Of a stretch of 26,366 nt of DNA, positions 26,101-26,366 are shown in pieces (within the stretch, counting starts at the first letter, position 1; each line of letters starts with the position of its first letter). Source of the stretch: a virus. The stretch lies in the IMG/VR virus record IMGVR_UViG_3300020455_000081, positions 1-26,366 of that record; one strand, written 5' to 3'. The position numbers were made by a program, and so were the translations under genes. The notes beneath the pieces are model-generated. The model made no database searches. It was not told the DNA's origin and saw only the letters and a program-made list of their open reading frames with translations.

Positions 26101-26366
26101 TGTAGATAATGGAGATTTGTATACTTCAAATTCATATACAAAAGAAAGATATTCTACAGATATTCCAGCAGTTGGTAGAAATAGAGGAACAGATATTCTT
26201 GACTTTAGACCAAGAGTGAATCCATTTGATGCTGAATCTGCAACTGCATCACCATTTGCATTTAATAGTAGAACTTTTGAATCAACTATTAAGTATGTTG
26301 TTGCTCCAAATGAAAGTTCTATTCTTGGATATAGTTACTACTTACCTAGAATTGATAAGTTAGTAA
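23129..26366 (+). CDS. Virion structural protein with DUF4815 (partial, 3' end outside window)
   Basis: The frame from ATG 23129 is open for 1079 codons to the window edge. The N-terminus (NLNISPYYDDFDKADNFYKV, then LFKPGYPVQARELSGLQSIL) and an internal AYVRGFDVSLSGTTVLDVEK/PRDTKT element are characteristic of the DUF4815 structural proteins of marine T4-like phages, as is the late SYYLPRIDKLV that ends the visible part. It lies where T4 has gp9/gp10, so a baseplate-periphery or fibre-attachment role is likely but inferred. Three copies of a 'G-x-x-V-x-G-x-x-S-x-A' module are visible (nt about 23435, 24587 and 25787). The start is five bases after the gp8 stop and lacks a strong Shine-Dalgarno site. 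Confidence 0.88.
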   Translation, partial: MPQKTNLNISPYYDDFDKADNFYKVLFKPGYPVQARELSGLQSILQNQVESFGSHMFKEGSMVIPGNIEYDSTYFSSKINPDHLGIDVSIYLDAIVANNGGKGTRVRGQNSQIVATIKNYIVPPTEGVDSTTIFVKYVESGSNATSELFPNGEILVLEENVTYGNTTLLAGETVLTLEPENASHTGSSFNVENGVYFIRGTFIDVTKSTLVLEPYNNKPSYRVGFEVLEQIINANDDDSLFDNAKGFTNYAAPGADRFKISVKLTKKSLNDYEDTNFVELLRVRDGQIKKIQDTSVYSEIKKYFAARTFDESGNYSVNPFKVEVQSSLNDEIGSNGLYTETQKTDEGNTPAEDLMCVKLSPGKAYVRGFDVSLSGTTVLDVEKPRDTKTIKTASIPFRMGSLLKVNNVAGTPWINIGGNTANTIGLYNQRKVSNTNNGIKIGDARVYSFSVSDAPYTTASTEFDLHLWDIQTYTTLSISNPGSHSNGTKVRGLTSGAIGYIADTPNTSEISLSQTTGTFVAGEVLIFNERNSDTSGNATSSSIIKINSYTTEDIKSVFQAQGNGLVSPFSADSVLYDRILPNFSITDQLNVVADGTGENTATAPGRRFAGVVGIKTDAIISYTRADGAALPGVDPIFNRVSNISADGATLTLVPVQTVAGVGTGSVLDASTSITSTFRIKSPKITNLSGASLYSRLPKKNISNVDLSNSNLVINRQITGKSISGKTLTITSQDGLDVSSGIASAFFEPFDAEKYSIAYADGTTEPLTGDQVTITNNGNDVQFSGLAQNSNCTINVTMKKIGLTSKSKDFVRSSQVQVTRTAGVSTLSTNLSPSDVYGIRVEDEEISLNVPDAVNILAVYESKDSSDATLDKLTFVSGLALDTNAIIGEKITGQKSRAIAQVVSRTSTEIGFVYLNANNFNQGETVNFNESNIEATIQKITSGNYTNRTKNYTLDKGHRRQFSDYSRIVRRKNTTVPSKRLLVVFDYYKASSVDNGDLYTSNSYTKERYSTDIPAVGRNRGTDILDFRPRVNPFDAESATASPFAFNSRTFESTIKYVVAPNESSILGYSYYLPRIDKLV

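Noticed and set aside
26355-26366. Possible stop of the last gene (TAG/TAA near the window end)
   Set aside because: Both are out of frame; the frame from 23129 reads LPRIDKLV to the final base, so the gene is cut by the window and not terminated.
1-26366. tRNA genes, integrase, transposase or photosynthesis genes
   Set aside because: I looked for cloverleaf-type sequences, inverted-repeat-bounded elements and the usual marine phage metabolic genes and saw none; a tRNA scan would be needed to exclude a weak tRNA.

Overview
The window reads as part of the genome of a marine T4-like myovirus, of the cyanophage (Synechococcus/Prochlorococcus) or pelagiphage type. The reasons are a strongly AT-rich base composition, tightly packed genes all on the + strand, a baseplate block in the T4 gene order (gp25, gp6, a giant protein in the gp7 position, gp8, then a DUF4815-type structural protein), T4-like late promoter octamers, and two small ORFs of a type I associate with this phage group. 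The host cannot be decided from the window: there is no photosynthesis gene, tRNA or integrase.

Region 1 (1-4782) is a chain of small genes whose starts overlap or nearly touch the preceding stops. It has the tail end of an upstream gene, a 53-residue conserved phage ORF (40-201), then six genes that look like a carbohydrate or surface-glycan cassette: a glycosyltransferase-like protein, a 2-oxoglutarate/Fe(II) oxygenase, a mannose-6-phosphate-isomerase-type cupin, a fused nucleotidyltransferase-kinase, a TIM-barrel aldolase-like protein resembling GatZ/KbaZ, and a small HAD phosphatase. A 49-residue basic ORF (4633-4782) closes the unit, followed by a clear intrinsic terminator (4786-4810). 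The combination of isomerase/aldolase, kinase, phosphatase and nucleotidyltransferase resembles the logic of nucleotide-activated sugar or polyol synthesis, but the product is unknown.

Region 2 (4811-21486) starts with a late-promoter-like octamer and encodes baseplate wedge proteins gp25 and gp6, then a single uninterrupted 14.2-kb gene for a 4748-residue virion protein that occupies the gp7 position. The giant protein has a T4-baseplate-like N-terminus, then many beta-rich repeat modules, a YHYH domain near residues 1260-1390, and a cysteine-containing repeat block near residues 3431-4077.

Region 3 (21487-26366) starts with a perfect TATAAATA late promoter, then gp8 and the first 1079 codons of a DUF4815-type structural protein that runs off the window. 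Some modules of the giant protein recur in gp8 and in the DUF4815 protein, suggesting that these adjacent tail genes have exchanged or duplicated parts.

The best candidates for something undescribed are the glycan cassette, which is translationally coupled and inserted just upstream of the baseplate operon, and the giant gp7-position protein with its six-unit NSLTFKC/YPRxTDP repeat.
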